Below, in pieces: positions 48,721 to 57,811 of a DNA stretch of 64,000 bases. The notes under the pieces are model-generated. The model made no database searches, was not told where the DNA came from, and saw only the letters and a list, made by a program, of their open reading frames with translations. Every line of letters begins with the position of its first letter. The stretch's first letter is position 1. The stretch spans positions 1-64,000 of the forward strand of contig DASYUT010000288.1 in assembly GCA_036000965.1 (NCBI GenBank), read 5' to 3'. The position numbers and the translations under genes were made by a program. The DNA is from Actinomycetes bacterium (GTDB lineage Bacteria > Actinomycetota > CALGFH01).

Positions 48721-48814
48721 TGGCGCCCCCTCCCTTCGCGCACGGTCTCGGGTGCGCCCGCACGCAACTGGCGCCCCCTCCCCACGCGCACGGCCCCGCA
48801 TGCGCCCGCCCGCA

Positions 48815-51800
48815 TCACGCTTCCTCCTCCCGGAGCAGCTCGGGGCGGGCCTTGCGGACCAGGCCGGCCACGACCGCGGCGAGGCCGAGGGCGACGACCA
48901 CGAGCGCGAGACCCAGGGCGCCCCCGAGCGCGAGCCAGTCCGGGGTGTAGATCGGCGGTGGCACCTCAGGGCGGTCGAGGAACTGCGGGATGGCCGGCAG
49001 CGCGACCAGTGCCGCTGCCAGGCCGACGGCCCCGCCGACCAGCACGCCGTAGCCGACGAGCGACCCTTGCTCGACCGCGACCGGCGCCCACAGGTCGCGG
49101 CGGCGGGCACCGAGCGCGTCGAGCACGGCCAGCTCGAAGCCGCGCCGCCGGCCGGTGAGGTACAGGTGGAGCATGACCCCGCCGGTGGCCAGCACCGCCC
49201 CGGCCGCGGCGCCCACCATCAGCAGCAGCAGCGCCAGGGAGGGTGCCTCGCGGGCGAGCGCCCGCTCCCGGTCGGCGGCGGCGGTGACCGCCTCCACCTC
49301 GACCCCCCTGGCCCGCAGCCGGTCCAGCACGCCGTCGGCGGCCCGGCCACCGCTGGTCCAGACCTGGTTGGCGGACACCTGGGCGTTGGGGTTGCGCAGG
49401 GCCTGGGCGAGCAGCCCGTCCAGGTCGACCAGGGCGGCGACCTCGGCCCCGCCGGTGCCCGGCAGCACCTCGGCCACGCCGGTCACCCGGAGCGCGATGT
49501 CGCCCTCGGTCGGCGACCCCACCCGCACGACCTGGCCGACCCGGGCCGACTCGGCGCTCAGGAACCCGGGGGTGACCACCGCAGGCACCGCCCTCGGCAC
49601 CGACGCGTGGACGAGCCCGATGCCGGTCGCGAACGACGGCGCCTCCACCTTGACCGTGGTCGCCCTGCCCTCGTCGCCGGCGTCGCTGCCCAGCTCGTCG
49701 GCTGGGGTGTAGTCGCCGTCGTTCACGGGGTTCCAGCGCGCCGGGTCGTCGAAGCTCTCGACCACCCGCCACACCCCGGCCTGCTGCACGCGGACCGAGT
49801 CGAACCGGAAGGTCGCGCTCACCGAGAAGAACCGGCCCACGCCGCGGTCGAGGTAGAGGCGGCGGAGCTGGTAGGGCCCGTCGCTCCTGAGCACGGCCGG
49901 GTCGAGCCCGGCCCGGTAAGGACGGATGGGGCCGTCCTGGAGCCGACCGAGCAGCACCGGGCCCCCGCTGCCGTCGGCCCCGCGGACGTCGGCGACCAGG
50001 GTGACCGGCCCGGCCGCGCGCAGGTCGTCCACGCCGAGGTCGACCTCGAGGCCGGTGGCCGGGCCGAGCTCGAGCGGGGGAATGGGCGTCCGGCGCAAGG
50101 GCGCGAGCAGGCGGCCCAGCCGCTCGGCGGCGAAGTCCCCCCGCCAGAAGCCGATCCCCTGGTAGCGGTCGGCCTGCACCCCGAGCACGGTCGCCTCCCG
50201 GCCGGAGGACGCAAGCGAGCCGGTGTACCGGAACGCGGCCATCGCGGTCCGGCCCGAGGGGTCGGCCGCCCGCACCTGCTCCGGTCCGAGGCTGCCGGCC
50301 GGGAAGCCGACGTCGGCGCGGCGGGCCGCCCCCGTCTCGGTCATGGCCCGGTCGTGCCGGTTGCGGGACATGTCCTGGCGGACGGTGACCGCGAACGCGA
50401 CCAGGCCGAAGGCGGCGGCCAGGGCCACCACCACCCGCAGGGCGGCTCCGCCCCGCCGCGCGACCTGGCGGGCGCCGATGAACGGGGCCAGCCGCCGGGA
50501 GCGGGCGGTGACGCGGACCAGGACCGACGCCACGAATGGCAGCACCCGGCCGGCCACCAGCGCCCCGGCCAGGACCACCAGCGCGGGGGCGAGCACGGCG
50601 AGCGGGTCGTAGGTGCCTGCCGGGCGGGCCCCGCCGGTGCGCAGGTTGGCCAGGGCAGCGGCCGCGACCGCGAGGAGCACGACCTCGACCAGGAGCGAGC
50701 GCCGCCCGACCCGGTCCGAGCGGGCCTGCCGCCACTGGTCCAGTACCCGCCGGCGCACGGCCCCGAGGCCGGCCGCGGCCGCCGCGGCCAGGGCAACGGC
50801 CCCCGCGGCCAGGGCGGCCGCGACCGCCAGGGGGGTGACGACCACGGGCACGCCGGGCACGAGCTGGGCCCTGGCGATCAGGCCGGTCCCGAGCCAGCCG
50901 AGGGCGAGGCCGCCCGGGACGGCGGCGACCGCGACCAGGGCGAGCTCCAGGGTGGCCAGGCCGAACGCCTGCCCGGTGGTGGCGCCCCTGACCTTGGCCA
51001 GGGCGACCTCCCCGGCGCGCGCCTCGGCGGCCATGGCGGCGACCACGACGAGGATCAGCAGCCCGAGCGCGACGAGCTGGACGGTGGCCAGGAGCACGGG
51101 CACGGTCAGGGCCTGCCGGCCCTCCTCGGCCCGCTCGACCAGGGAGGGCAGGCCGGTCTGGAGGGCCGCCTGCGGGTAGGCCTCGGCGAGCTTGCCGCGG
51201 AAGTCGCCCACGGCCAGGGCCAGGCCCGGGGCGTCGCGGAGCCGCACCCGGCGCGCCTCCAGCGGGAAGTCCCACCTGGCCGTCACGTCGGCGGCACCGC
51301 CGACCACGGCCTGCATGGCGCTGTCGTCGAGCAGGACCGCGTCCAGGGGGGCGTCCCGTACCTCGGTGTCCTTGGCCGGGTTGTAGAACAGGTCGTGCCC
51401 CCACCACCAGGGATCCTCCTGGGTGGGCCGGTACACGGCGACCACCTTGGCCTCCCTGGCGACGCCGTTGGCCCCGAGGACCAGGCCTGCGTCGAGCCGG
51501 TCCCCCACGCCCATGTGGAGCTTGGCCGCGGCCCGGTCGGAGATGGCCGCCTCTGCCGGGGCGTCCAGCGCCGTCGGGCCCGGGCAGCGGCCCCGCAGCA
51601 CGACCAGGTGCTGGCAGAGCCCGGACCGGCTGGCCAGCTTGGCCGTTGGCCGCTCCTCGCCTGGCACGTCCGCGCCGGGCCGGGCGAGCGCGGTCGGCTC
51701 GGTCGTGTCGAAGCCGGTCACCGGCGGCTCCAGGGCCGGAAGGGCGGGCATCGCGGCCCGGACGGTGCGGTCGAGCCCGCGCACCTCCCGCCTGCCGGCG

Positions 51801-52000
51801 ACCCGCTGGGCAACCGCGACCCCCGACGCGGACGGCGGCGCGGAGCGGAGCGCGTCCTGCAGCACCGACTCGCCCGCCGCCCGCAGGTACATGGCGCCGG
51901 CGCTGGCCACCGCGACGGCGAACGACGTCACCGCGAGCAGCGACACGGTGAGCCCGACCCGGGCCGCCAGCCCCCGGAGGGCGAGGCGGAGACTGATCAC
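48815..52000 (-). CDS. FtsX/MacB-type ABC transporter permease, large two-unit form
   Basis: 1061 residues from GTG at 52000 with GGGAGG upstream; an ATG at 52069 would run through the preceding stop region and is less likely. The first helix is VGLTVSLLAVTSFAVAVASA. A periplasmic region (PVTGFDTTEPTALARPGADV) follows, then FtsX core helices LVALGLLILVVVAAMAAEAR and LELALVAVAAVPGGLALGWL. A middle group is at about 430-530, then a second extracytoplasmic domain (VTLVADVRGADGSGGPVLLG). The last FtsX unit has LALLLLMVGAAAGAVLATGG and FELAVLDALGARRRDLWAPV. This doubled architecture is typical of actinobacterial MacB/LolE-like permeases that move or extract envelope components. Confidence 0.88.
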   Translation of the reverse strand: MISLRLALRGLAARVGLTVSLLAVTSFAVAVASAGAMYLRAAGESVLQDALRSAPPSASGVAVAQRVAGRREVRGLDRTVRAAMPALPALEPPVTGFDTTEPTALARPGADVPGEERPTAKLASRSGLCQHLVVLRGRCPGPTALDAPAEAAISDRAAAKLHMGVGDRLDAGLVLGANGVAREAKVVAVYRPTQEDPWWWGHDLFYNPAKDTEVRDAPLDAVLLDDSAMQAVVGGAADVTARWDFPLEARRVRLRDAPGLALAVGDFRGKLAEAYPQAALQTGLPSLVERAEEGRQALTVPVLLATVQLVALGLLILVVVAAMAAEARAGEVALAKVRGATTGQAFGLATLELALVAVAAVPGGLALGWLGTGLIARAQLVPGVPVVVTPLAVAAALAAGAVALAAAAAAGLGAVRRRVLDQWRQARSDRVGRRSLLVEVVLLAVAAAALANLRTGGARPAGTYDPLAVLAPALVVLAGALVAGRVLPFVASVLVRVTARSRRLAPFIGARQVARRGGAALRVVVALAAAFGLVAFAVTVRQDMSRNRHDRAMTETGAARRADVGFPAGSLGPEQVRAADPSGRTAMAAFRYTGSLASSGREATVLGVQADRYQGIGFWRGDFAAERLGRLLAPLRRTPIPPLELGPATGLEVDLGVDDLRAAGPVTLVADVRGADGSGGPVLLGRLQDGPIRPYRAGLDPAVLRSDGPYQLRRLYLDRGVGRFFSVSATFRFDSVRVQQAGVWRVVESFDDPARWNPVNDGDYTPADELGSDAGDEGRATTVKVEAPSFATGIGLVHASVPRAVPAVVTPGFLSAESARVGQVVRVGSPTEGDIALRVTGVAEVLPGTGGAEVAALVDLDGLLAQALRNPNAQVSANQVWTSGGRAADGVLDRLRARGVEVEAVTAAADRERALAREAPSLALLLLMVGAAAGAVLATGGVMLHLYLTGRRRGFELAVLDALGARRRDLWAPVAVEQGSLVGYGVLVGGAVGLAAALVALPAIPQFLDRPEVPPPIYTPDWLALGGALGLALVVVALGLAAVVAGLVRKARPELLREEEA

Positions 52001-52016
52001 CGGCGCCCCTCCCGCA

Positions 52017-53360
52017 TCATCGGCTTCCCTTGCCGGGGAGCCAGCCGACGAAGTCGCCGGGCGCCGCATAGCTGACCCGGGTCGACGGGTCGTCGACCCG
52101 GACGAAGGTCCAGTTGCCGCTGTCCGGGAACAGCAGCCAGTCGCCGTCAGGGCTGAACTCGATGCGGAGGTTGTCGTGCCTGCGCCCCGCCTCGAGCAGC
52201 ACCGGCCGCCCCTTGGCGGGGACGTAGGAGACCGTCGGGCGCCCGGTCACCCGGAACGTCCCGGTCTCGAAGGTCTGCGCGTAGGCGTACCCGCCCGCCG
52301 GTCCCCAGACGACCGGGTACGCGCCGGGCAGCTCGACCGGGATCGCCTGCCACCGTCGGCTGCTGAGGTCGACCAGCAGCAGAGCTGCTCCCTGGCGCCA
52401 GAAGACGTCCTGCGACTGCCGGTGCATCTTGGGGTGGATGCTGACCAGGGCCTGCCTGCCGTCTGGCGAGAGCCAGGCGTTGCCGACGGCGAAGTCGCCG
52501 GGGTCGGCGTCGAACTCCACCGTGCGGGCGGCGGCGGCCACCGCGTCGGCGCCGAGGACGTTCCGGTACCCGCCCGAGCGGTGCCAGAGCCGCAGCCCGC
52601 GGTCCGCGCCGCCGGCCTCTGGCACCAGTGCCGCCTGGCCGTCCCTGGCCAGGTCGAGGGCGCAGTCGGGCAGGCTGGCGAGCTGGCGCCCGCCCGGGTC
52701 GAGCAGGGTGGTCTCCCCGCCCCCGGTGGGGCCGGGCCCGGTCGAGCGTGCAGCCTCCCCGGTTGCACGCTCGACCCGGCCCGGCCCGCTGCCTGGCTCG
52801 CCGGCGCAGACCGCGACCATGGCGCCATCGGCCGACTGGCGGGTCGGCGCGGCGGCGACCGTGCCGGGTGGGGACAGCCGGCGCACCTGGCCCTCGACCA
52901 GGCGCACGGCCACGGGGCTCCCGTCGGCGAGGTAGCCGTAGACGATGGCGCCGTCCGGGCTCATCATGGCCCGGCCCTGGCCGCTGGCGGAGCTCGGGTT
53001 GGTCTCCGGGTCGGCGGTGAGCTGGTCGGCCCGCCCGAGGGTGCGCTGGGCCCGGCCGTCCGACGTGACCGCCCGCACCACGCCCCCGTCGTCCATCCAG
53101 GCTAGCTCGCCGAGTCCCCTGAGCTGCTCGATCGGTCCTTCGGCGCCGCTGACCGCGAGCGGCGGCGGCGCGGGCGGAGTGGGGGCTCGGACCGTCCGGC
53201 CGGTGACCGACCGCCACCCGGTGACGCCCCCGGCCGCGAGCCCCAGGAGCAGCAGGACGACCGGGACCACCACCGCGGCCCGGTGCCCGCCGGGCACGCC
53301 CGCGGGCGCTGCGCGCTCCCGCTGCCGGCCCGGGCGGAACCGCGTCCGGACGCTGGTCAT
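52017..53360 (-). CDS. Membrane-anchored WD40-like propeller protein
   Basis: 447 residues from ATG at 53360, overlapping the preceding stop by four bases. One helix, HRAAVVVPVVLLLLGLAAGG, at about residues 26-45 leaves a short basic cytoplasmic tail and a large outer domain. Propeller-like turns include ELAWMDDGGVVRAVTSDGRA, RAMMSPDGAIVYGYLADGSP, AVGNAWLSPDGRQALVSIHP and RIEFSPDGDWLLFPDSGNWT. SPDG turns mark TolB/WD40-like propellers. A 24-bp-arm inverted repeat lies inside the gene. It is probably a cofactor of the ABC permease encoded 16 bp downstream. Confidence 0.78.
   Translation of the reverse strand: MTSVRTRFRPGRQRERAAPAGVPGGHRAAVVVPVVLLLLGLAAGGVTGWRSVTGRTVRAPTPPAPPPLAVSGAEGPIEQLRGLGELAWMDDGGVVRAVTSDGRAQRTLGRADQLTADPETNPSSASGQGRAMMSPDGAIVYGYLADGSPVAVRLVEGQVRRLSPPGTVAAAPTRQSADGAMVAVCAGEPGSGPGRVERATGEAARSTGPGPTGGGETTLLDPGGRQLASLPDCALDLARDGQAALVPEAGGADRGLRLWHRSGGYRNVLGADAVAAAARTVEFDADPGDFAVGNAWLSPDGRQALVSIHPKMHRQSQDVFWRQGAALLLVDLSSRRWQAIPVELPGAYPVVWGPAGGYAYAQTFETGTFRVTGRPTVSYVPAKGRPVLLEAGRRHDNLRIEFSPDGDWLLFPDSGNWTFVRVDDPSTRVSYAAPGDFVGWLPGKGSR
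52729..52787. repeat. Long inverted repeat inside the propeller gene
   Basis: Arms 52729-52752 and 52764-52787 pair at 23 of 24 positions (one C-C mismatch) around an 11-base loop. The inner arm is ggtcgagcgtgca. It is fully inside the coding frame (around GRVERATGEAARS) and is much longer than expected by chance. Confidence 0.9.
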
Positions 53361-54619
53361 GGGGCCGTCCCTGGCCAGGCGAGCAGCGTGCCGGTGACCG
53401 GCACGGTGCTTCGCTCCGACGGCTCCGCGGTCCGCAGCAGGGTCCAGCCGCCCGGTGACGAGACCGCGAGGAACTGCCCGTCGGGCGAGAACGCGAAGCC
53501 GTCGGCGCGTTCCATGGCCGGCCCGGCCAGGATCGTGGCGGCCACGCCGGTGCGCTCGTCCCAGCCGAGCACGTACCCGCCGCCCCTCCGCGAGGCCAGG
53601 CTCGCCTCGCCCAGACCGCCGCGGCGGTCCACGGCGACCATGGCGAGGCGGCGCTCCTGGGGGTCCTGGCCGATCCAGGAGAGCCAGACCGTCTCGTACC
53701 CGGGCACGAGCTCGACCCGCTTGACCGGGCCGGTGGCGACCGGCACGAGCAGCAGGGCCCAGCGCCCTCCAGGGGCGCCGGCGGCCACCGCGACCGTCTT
53801 GCCGTCGGGGCTCACGGCCACGGCCCCGACGGAGGCGCCCCGGCCGGTGGCCGACTCGAGCCGGCGGCGGTCCAGGAGGGTGCGGAGCGGTCCGCCCGCA
53901 CGGCCGACCAGCACCGAGCTTCCCCGCGTGGTGCGCCGGTAGGGCACCTGCGGCCCGCCCGCCCCGGCTACCACGGGGGTGCCAGCCGCCCAGCTCACCG
54001 GACAGCCGAGGCCCACCTCGACGGCCTTGCCGCCCTTGACGGGCAGCAGCAGGGCAGGAGCGGCCGCGGTCTCGTCCCTGCCGGCCGCCCGTGCGGCCCG
54101 GCGCTCCTGGTCGGGCAGGGGGCGCCGGCCACAGGCGAGCACCCGGTCGCCCGGGCCGGCGATGCCGCCGGCCCGGAAGTCGACCTTGGTCAGCGCGGCG
54201 GCCGTGCCGTTCCGGTCGATGGTCAGCACCGCGTTGCCGCCGAGCGCGACCGCCGGCGTCCCGCCCCGGGCCGGAAGCACGGCCACCGGGGCGAACTCGG
54301 AGCTGAGCGCGCGGCGCCCGGTGCCGTCCAGCTTGACCTCGTCCACCCGGCCCAGCCCGGCCACCACCATCGGGCCGGCGAGCGCGGCCTGCTGCATCAC
54401 CTCGCCACCGTGGGGCAGCACGGACCCTTCGGCGTCGGCGGCCGGGGTCGGCGGCAGCGACACGACCGGGGCCGGCGGGGCTGGGCGGGGCGCCACCGCC
54501 CAGCCGATCGCGAGACCGGCCAGCAGCCCGGCAACGGCCAGGACGAGCCCACGGCGCAGCGGCCGCGGCGGCGCCGGCGTGTCGTCCCAGACGTCGGCGT
54601 CGCCAAGCAGGTTCCCCAC
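53357..54619 (-). CDS. Membrane-anchored propeller protein, first gene of the ABC operon
   Basis: 420 residues from GTG at 54619 (GAGGTGAT upstream). A short N-terminus, GNLLGDADVWDDTPAPPRPL, precedes one helix, GLVLAVAGLLAGLAIGWAV, at about 24-43. A Pro-rich stalk and a propeller follow, with GDRVLACGRRPLPDQERR, AVAVSPDGKTVAVAAGAPGG, VWLSWIGQDPQERRLAMVAV and GFAFSPDGQFLAVSSPGGWT. Its C-terminal SxPGGWTLLRT parallels SGNWTFVRV in the next gene, so the two are probably paralogues by duplication. Overlap with the next gene is ATGA. It is likely an outer-side sensor or chaperone for the exporter. Confidence 0.76.
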   Translation of the reverse strand: MGNLLGDADVWDDTPAPPRPLRRGLVLAVAGLLAGLAIGWAVAPRPAPPAPVVSLPPTPAADAEGSVLPHGGEVMQQAALAGPMVVAGLGRVDEVKLDGTGRRALSSEFAPVAVLPARGGTPAVALGGNAVLTIDRNGTAAALTKVDFRAGGIAGPGDRVLACGRRPLPDQERRAARAAGRDETAAAPALLLPVKGGKAVEVGLGCPVSWAAGTPVVAGAGGPQVPYRRTTRGSSVLVGRAGGPLRTLLDRRRLESATGRGASVGAVAVSPDGKTVAVAAGAPGGRWALLLVPVATGPVKRVELVPGYETVWLSWIGQDPQERRLAMVAVDRRGGLGEASLASRRGGGYVLGWDERTGVAATILAGPAMERADGFAFSPDGQFLAVSSPGGWTLLRTAEPSERSTVPVTGTLLAWPGTAP

Positions 54620-54710
54620 CCGATCACCTCGCTGGTGGTGACGTACTGAGCAATGTAGGCACGGTTGCTGAGAACTTGCTGAGCTGGGAGACCCGGCCGG
54701 CGGTGCCGCC

Positions 54711-54831
54711 CGACCCCACCGGCCGGCCGTCCCGACCCCACCGGCCGGCCGGACCGACCCGCCAGCCGGCCGGACCGACCCCGCCAGCCGGCCGGACCGA
54801 CCCCGCCAGCCGGCCGGACCCCGCCGGCCGG
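54711..54831 (+). repeat. 22-bp tandem repeats, five or more units
   Basis: Units of the form cgaccccgccagccggccgga (first two with cac for cgc) run from 54711 to about 54831, directly abutting the stop codon of the FAD oxidoreductase gene. They lie between it and the ABC operon. Confidence 0.88.
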
Positions 54832-56460
54832 TCAGCCCGACCGCCGCCACGCGGCGGTGCCGGCCGCGAGCAGGCCGGCGCCGGCGGCCAGACCGGCCAG
54901 GACCGCCGGGCGGCGGCGGTCGGCCAGGGCTTGCCGGGCGGCCAGGTCGCCAGCGGCGCCGTGCACCCCGCCCCCGGGCGGCACGCCGGCGCCGCCCAGG
55001 TAAAGCCCCTTGAGCGGGGTGCCCCAGCGCCACCAGGAGGGGCCGGGGCGGAAGACGAGCTGCTGGTCGATGGCGAACGACCCGGCGGTGATGTCGCCAC
55101 CGACGAGCGCCGGGTCGGCCGCCTCGAGGTCGGCGGGCGTCCAGACCCGCCGGGCGGCTACCCGCTCGCTGAAGCCAGGCGCCTTGGCCTCGATCTCCGC
55201 CTCGATCCGGTCCAGGAACGGCCCGGCAGAGCGGGCCCAGCCGCCCTTGGCCCGCGGCCGCAGGGCGTCCCCGGCCGGCACCGCCGGCACGTGTGCGTAC
55301 CCCCAGAGGGTGTGCCTGCCGGCCGGGGCCCGGCTCGGGTCGGCCAGGGACTGCTGGCCGAGGATGAGGGTGGGGCGGCCGGGCAGGAGCCCGTAGGACG
55401 CCTCCCAGGCGGCCCTGCTCATCGCCTGGACCGAGTCGCCGACGTGGACGACCGCGGCCCGCCGGCACTCCTCGGCCGCCCACGGCACAGGCCCGTCCAA
55501 GGCCCAGTCGACCTTGAACGTGCCCAGCCCAGGCCGGAACCGCCGCACCTCCTCCAGGGCGGCGGGCGGGAACGCGTCGGGGCCGGCCAGCCGGATCGCC
55601 GTGCCGGTGTCGATCGCGGCGATGACCGCGCGCCGGGCCGAGAGGCTCACGCCCCCGGCCTCCACACCAGCGGCCCGCCCTCGTTCCACTACGATGCGGT
55701 CGACCCGGGCCCCGGTCACGATCACGCCGCCAGCGGCGCGGAGCGCCGAGGCCAGCGCGGCGCTGATCGCCCCGCTGCCCCCTTCGGCCACCGGCATGCC
55801 GAAGCGCTCGCCGAGCAGGTGGAGCAGCAGCGCGTACACACCGGTCCCGGGCGCCTCGGGCTGCAGGTCGGCGTGCATGGCCGGGGCGACCAGGAAGGCG
55901 CGGGCCTCGGCCGACTCGAACCGCTCGGCGACCGCGCTGGCGCCCTGGACCACGATCCGGGCGAACTCGAGCGCGCTCGCGACCCCGCCGAGGCGCCGCG
56001 CGAGCTGGGCCCCGGCGGCGACGGGCCAGCGCACCATCTGGGCGCGCAGGAAGGGGACGAGGGCGTCCCCGAACGTGTCGTCCAGCGCCTTCCAGGCGGC
56101 GCCGTCGCCGAGATGGACCTTGTCGATCGAGGCGGCCGTCTCCTCCCCGGAGCGGCCCAGGGCGATGGCCCGGTTGCCGGGGAAAGGGTGGGCGGCGGGC
56201 AGCGGGGCGTGCAGGAACCGCAGCCCGTGGGCGCCGAGGTCGCGCTCGGCGATGGCCGGGGCGACCCCGACCAGCGGGAAGAAGGCGGCCCCGAAGTCGT
56301 GCCTGAAGCCGGGCAGGGTGCACTCGAGGGTGCGCGCCGCCCCGCCCACGTCGGCGTTCGCCTCGACCAGGCAGACCGACCACCCGGCCTCGGCCAGGCG
56401 CAGGGCAGCGGCCAGCCCGTTGGGCCCCCCGCCAGCGACGATCGCGTCATAGTCGGCCAT
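54832..56460 (-). CDS. CrtI/phytoene-dehydrogenase-like FAD-dependent oxidoreductase
   Basis: 542 residues from ATG at 56460, supported by AAAGGTG upstream. The FAD dinucleotide-binding start is DAIVAGGGPNGLAAALRLAE, followed by VCLVEANADVGGAARTLEC. Mid-protein strands include GMPVAEGGSGAISAALASAL and VIVTGARVDRIVVERGRAAG. The C-terminal FAD/membrane region is LKGLYLGGAGVPPGGGVHGA. The family includes carotenoid desaturases and the all-trans-retinol saturase-like enzymes; no carotenoid genes are adjacent, so the substrate is open. A final hydrophobic segment, LAGLAAGAGLLAAGTAAW, could tether the enzyme. It is divergent from mrp. Confidence 0.87.
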   Translation of the reverse strand: MADYDAIVAGGGPNGLAAALRLAEAGWSVCLVEANADVGGAARTLECTLPGFRHDFGAAFFPLVGVAPAIAERDLGAHGLRFLHAPLPAAHPFPGNRAIALGRSGEETAASIDKVHLGDGAAWKALDDTFGDALVPFLRAQMVRWPVAAGAQLARRLGGVASALEFARIVVQGASAVAERFESAEARAFLVAPAMHADLQPEAPGTGVYALLLHLLGERFGMPVAEGGSGAISAALASALRAAGGVIVTGARVDRIVVERGRAAGVEAGGVSLSARRAVIAAIDTGTAIRLAGPDAFPPAALEEVRRFRPGLGTFKVDWALDGPVPWAAEECRRAAVVHVGDSVQAMSRAAWEASYGLLPGRPTLILGQQSLADPSRAPAGRHTLWGYAHVPAVPAGDALRPRAKGGWARSAGPFLDRIEAEIEAKAPGFSERVAARRVWTPADLEAADPALVGGDITAGSFAIDQQLVFRPGPSWWRWGTPLKGLYLGGAGVPPGGGVHGAAGDLAARQALADRRRPAVLAGLAAGAGLLAAGTAAWRRSG

Positions 56461-56590
56461 CGGGCACCTTTCCGGGAACAGTCTTGGGCGGCGGGCGGCC
56501 GGGCGTCGCCCGTTTGCTACAGTGCGATGGTAGGGCGGTTTCCCCGCCAGCTCTTCCCGGCGCGCCGCGCCCACCGAGGTGAACGCTCCC

Positions 56591-57700
56591 ATGGTCACGC
56601 AGGACGAGGTCCACGCCGCGCTCGGGCAGGTCATGGACCCCGAGATCCACAAGCCCATCACCGAGCTCGACATGGTCAAGAGCATCTCGATCGACGGGGC
56701 CGGCGTGGTCACCGTCGAGGTGCTGCTGACCATCCCAGGGTGCCCCCTGAAGGACCGCATCACCAAGGACGTGACCGCGGCCGTGTCGCCGCTGCCCGGC
56801 GTCCGGGGGGTGGTGGTCGAGCTCGGCACGATGACCGAGGAGCAGCGCCAGGCCATGGTGACCCGGCTGCGCGGCCCAGGCGCGGCCCAGGAGAAGAAGG
56901 TCTCGTTCTGGGGCGAGGAGTCCTCGACCCGGGTCCTCGCGGTCGCCTCGGGCAAGGGCGGCGTGGGCAAGTCGTCGGTGACCGTCAACCTGGCCGCCGC
57001 GCTCGCCGCCCAGGGCCGCCGGGTCGCGGTGGTGGACTGCGACATCTACGGCTTCTCGGTCCCCCGCATGCTGGGCGCGACCGGCCGCCCCGTCGGCTTC
57101 AACGGCATGATCATGCCGCTCGAGGCGCACGGGGTGAAGGTCATCTCGATCGGCTTCTTCATCGACGCGGACAAGCCGGTGATGTGGCGCGGGCCGATGC
57201 TGCACCGGGCCGTGCAGCAGTTCCTCACCGACGTGTACTGGGGCGACCTCGACTACGTGCTCGCCGACCTCCCGCCCGGCACCGGCGACGTGTCCATCTC
57301 GCTGGCGCAGATGCTCCCCGGGGCCGAGATGCTGCTGGTGACCACGCCCCAGGAGGCAGCCGAGCGGGTCGCGATCCTGGCCGGCAAGTTCGCCCTGGCC
57401 AACCAGATGCGGATCGCCGGCGTGATCGAGAACATGAGCTACTTCATCTGCCCGGGCTGCGACGAGCGCCACCAGATCTTCGGCCAGGGCGGCGGCGAGA
57501 TACTCGCCCGCGACCTGGGCACGCGCGTCCTCGGCCGGATCCCGATCGACACCCGGCTGCGCGAGGGCGGCGACACCGGCAAGCCGCTGGTCGTCTCCGA
57601 CCCGGACGCGCCGGCCAGCCAGGAGCTGCTCAAGGTGGCCGCGGCCCTCCCGCCGAACCCCCGCTCCCTGGTGGGCAAGCGCCTCACCCTGCTCACCTGA
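56591..57700 (+). CDS. mrp: Mrp/NBP35-family iron-sulfur carrier ATPase
   Basis: 369 residues. The ATG at 56591 is preferred to the GTG at 56579 because GAGGTGA precedes it by eight bases. Residues about 1-100 are a MIP18/DUF59 domain (QVMDPEIHKPITELDMVKSI, VLLTIPGCPLKDRITKDVTA). The deviant Walker A is LAVASGKGGVGKSSVTVNLA at about residue 115, and the motif LADLPPGTGDVSISLAQML is typical. The CPGC near ENMSYFICPGCDERHQIFG should hold a shared Fe-S cluster. It delivers Fe-S clusters to apoproteins in the cytoplasm. It is convergent with tatB, as in the mycobacterial mrp neighbourhood. Confidence 0.94.
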   Translation: MVTQDEVHAALGQVMDPEIHKPITELDMVKSISIDGAGVVTVEVLLTIPGCPLKDRITKDVTAAVSPLPGVRGVVVELGTMTEEQRQAMVTRLRGPGAAQEKKVSFWGEESSTRVLAVASGKGGVGKSSVTVNLAAALAAQGRRVAVVDCDIYGFSVPRMLGATGRPVGFNGMIMPLEAHGVKVISIGFFIDADKPVMWRGPMLHRAVQQFLTDVYWGDLDYVLADLPPGTGDVSISLAQMLPGAEMLLVTTPQEAAERVAILAGKFALANQMRIAGVIENMSYFICPGCDERHQIFGQGGGEILARDLGTRVLGRIPIDTRLREGGDTGKPLVVSDPDAPASQELLKVAAALPPNPRSLVGKRLTLLT

Positions 57701-57701
57701 C

Positions 57702-57741
57702 GGGCCGTGCGGCGCCGCAACGGCGCCGCGCCGCACGGCCC
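57702..57741. terminator. 14-bp perfect hairpin after mrp
   Basis: gggccgtgcggcgc pairs with gcgccgcacggccc around 12 bases, starting one base after the mrp stop. It is a likely Rho-independent-like stop between the convergent genes mrp and tatB. Confidence 0.75.
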
Positions 57742-57772
57742 GGAGTCGCCTGCGGCGACGTCCATCAGATGC

Positions 57773-57811
57773 TGACCAAGTTCGACCCAAAAAGCGGGTC
57801 GAACTTGGTCA
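57773..57811. terminator. 16-bp perfect hairpin overlapping the tatB stop
   Basis: tgaccaagttcgaccc pairs with gggtcgaacttggtca around the loop aaaaagc. On the minus strand the hairpin begins exactly at the TGA of tatB and has a short T-run in its loop. It is a probable terminator for the htrA-tatB operon. Confidence 0.75.

Noticed and set aside
48623-52075. 1150-codon plus-strand frame opposite the ABC permease
   Set aside because: The composition is an Ala/Gly/Arg/His shadow, while the minus strand encodes clear FtsX helices.
45964-54831. CRISPR array at the 36-bp or 22-bp repeats
   Set aside because: Units are contiguous, imperfect and without unique spacers, and no cas gene is present.
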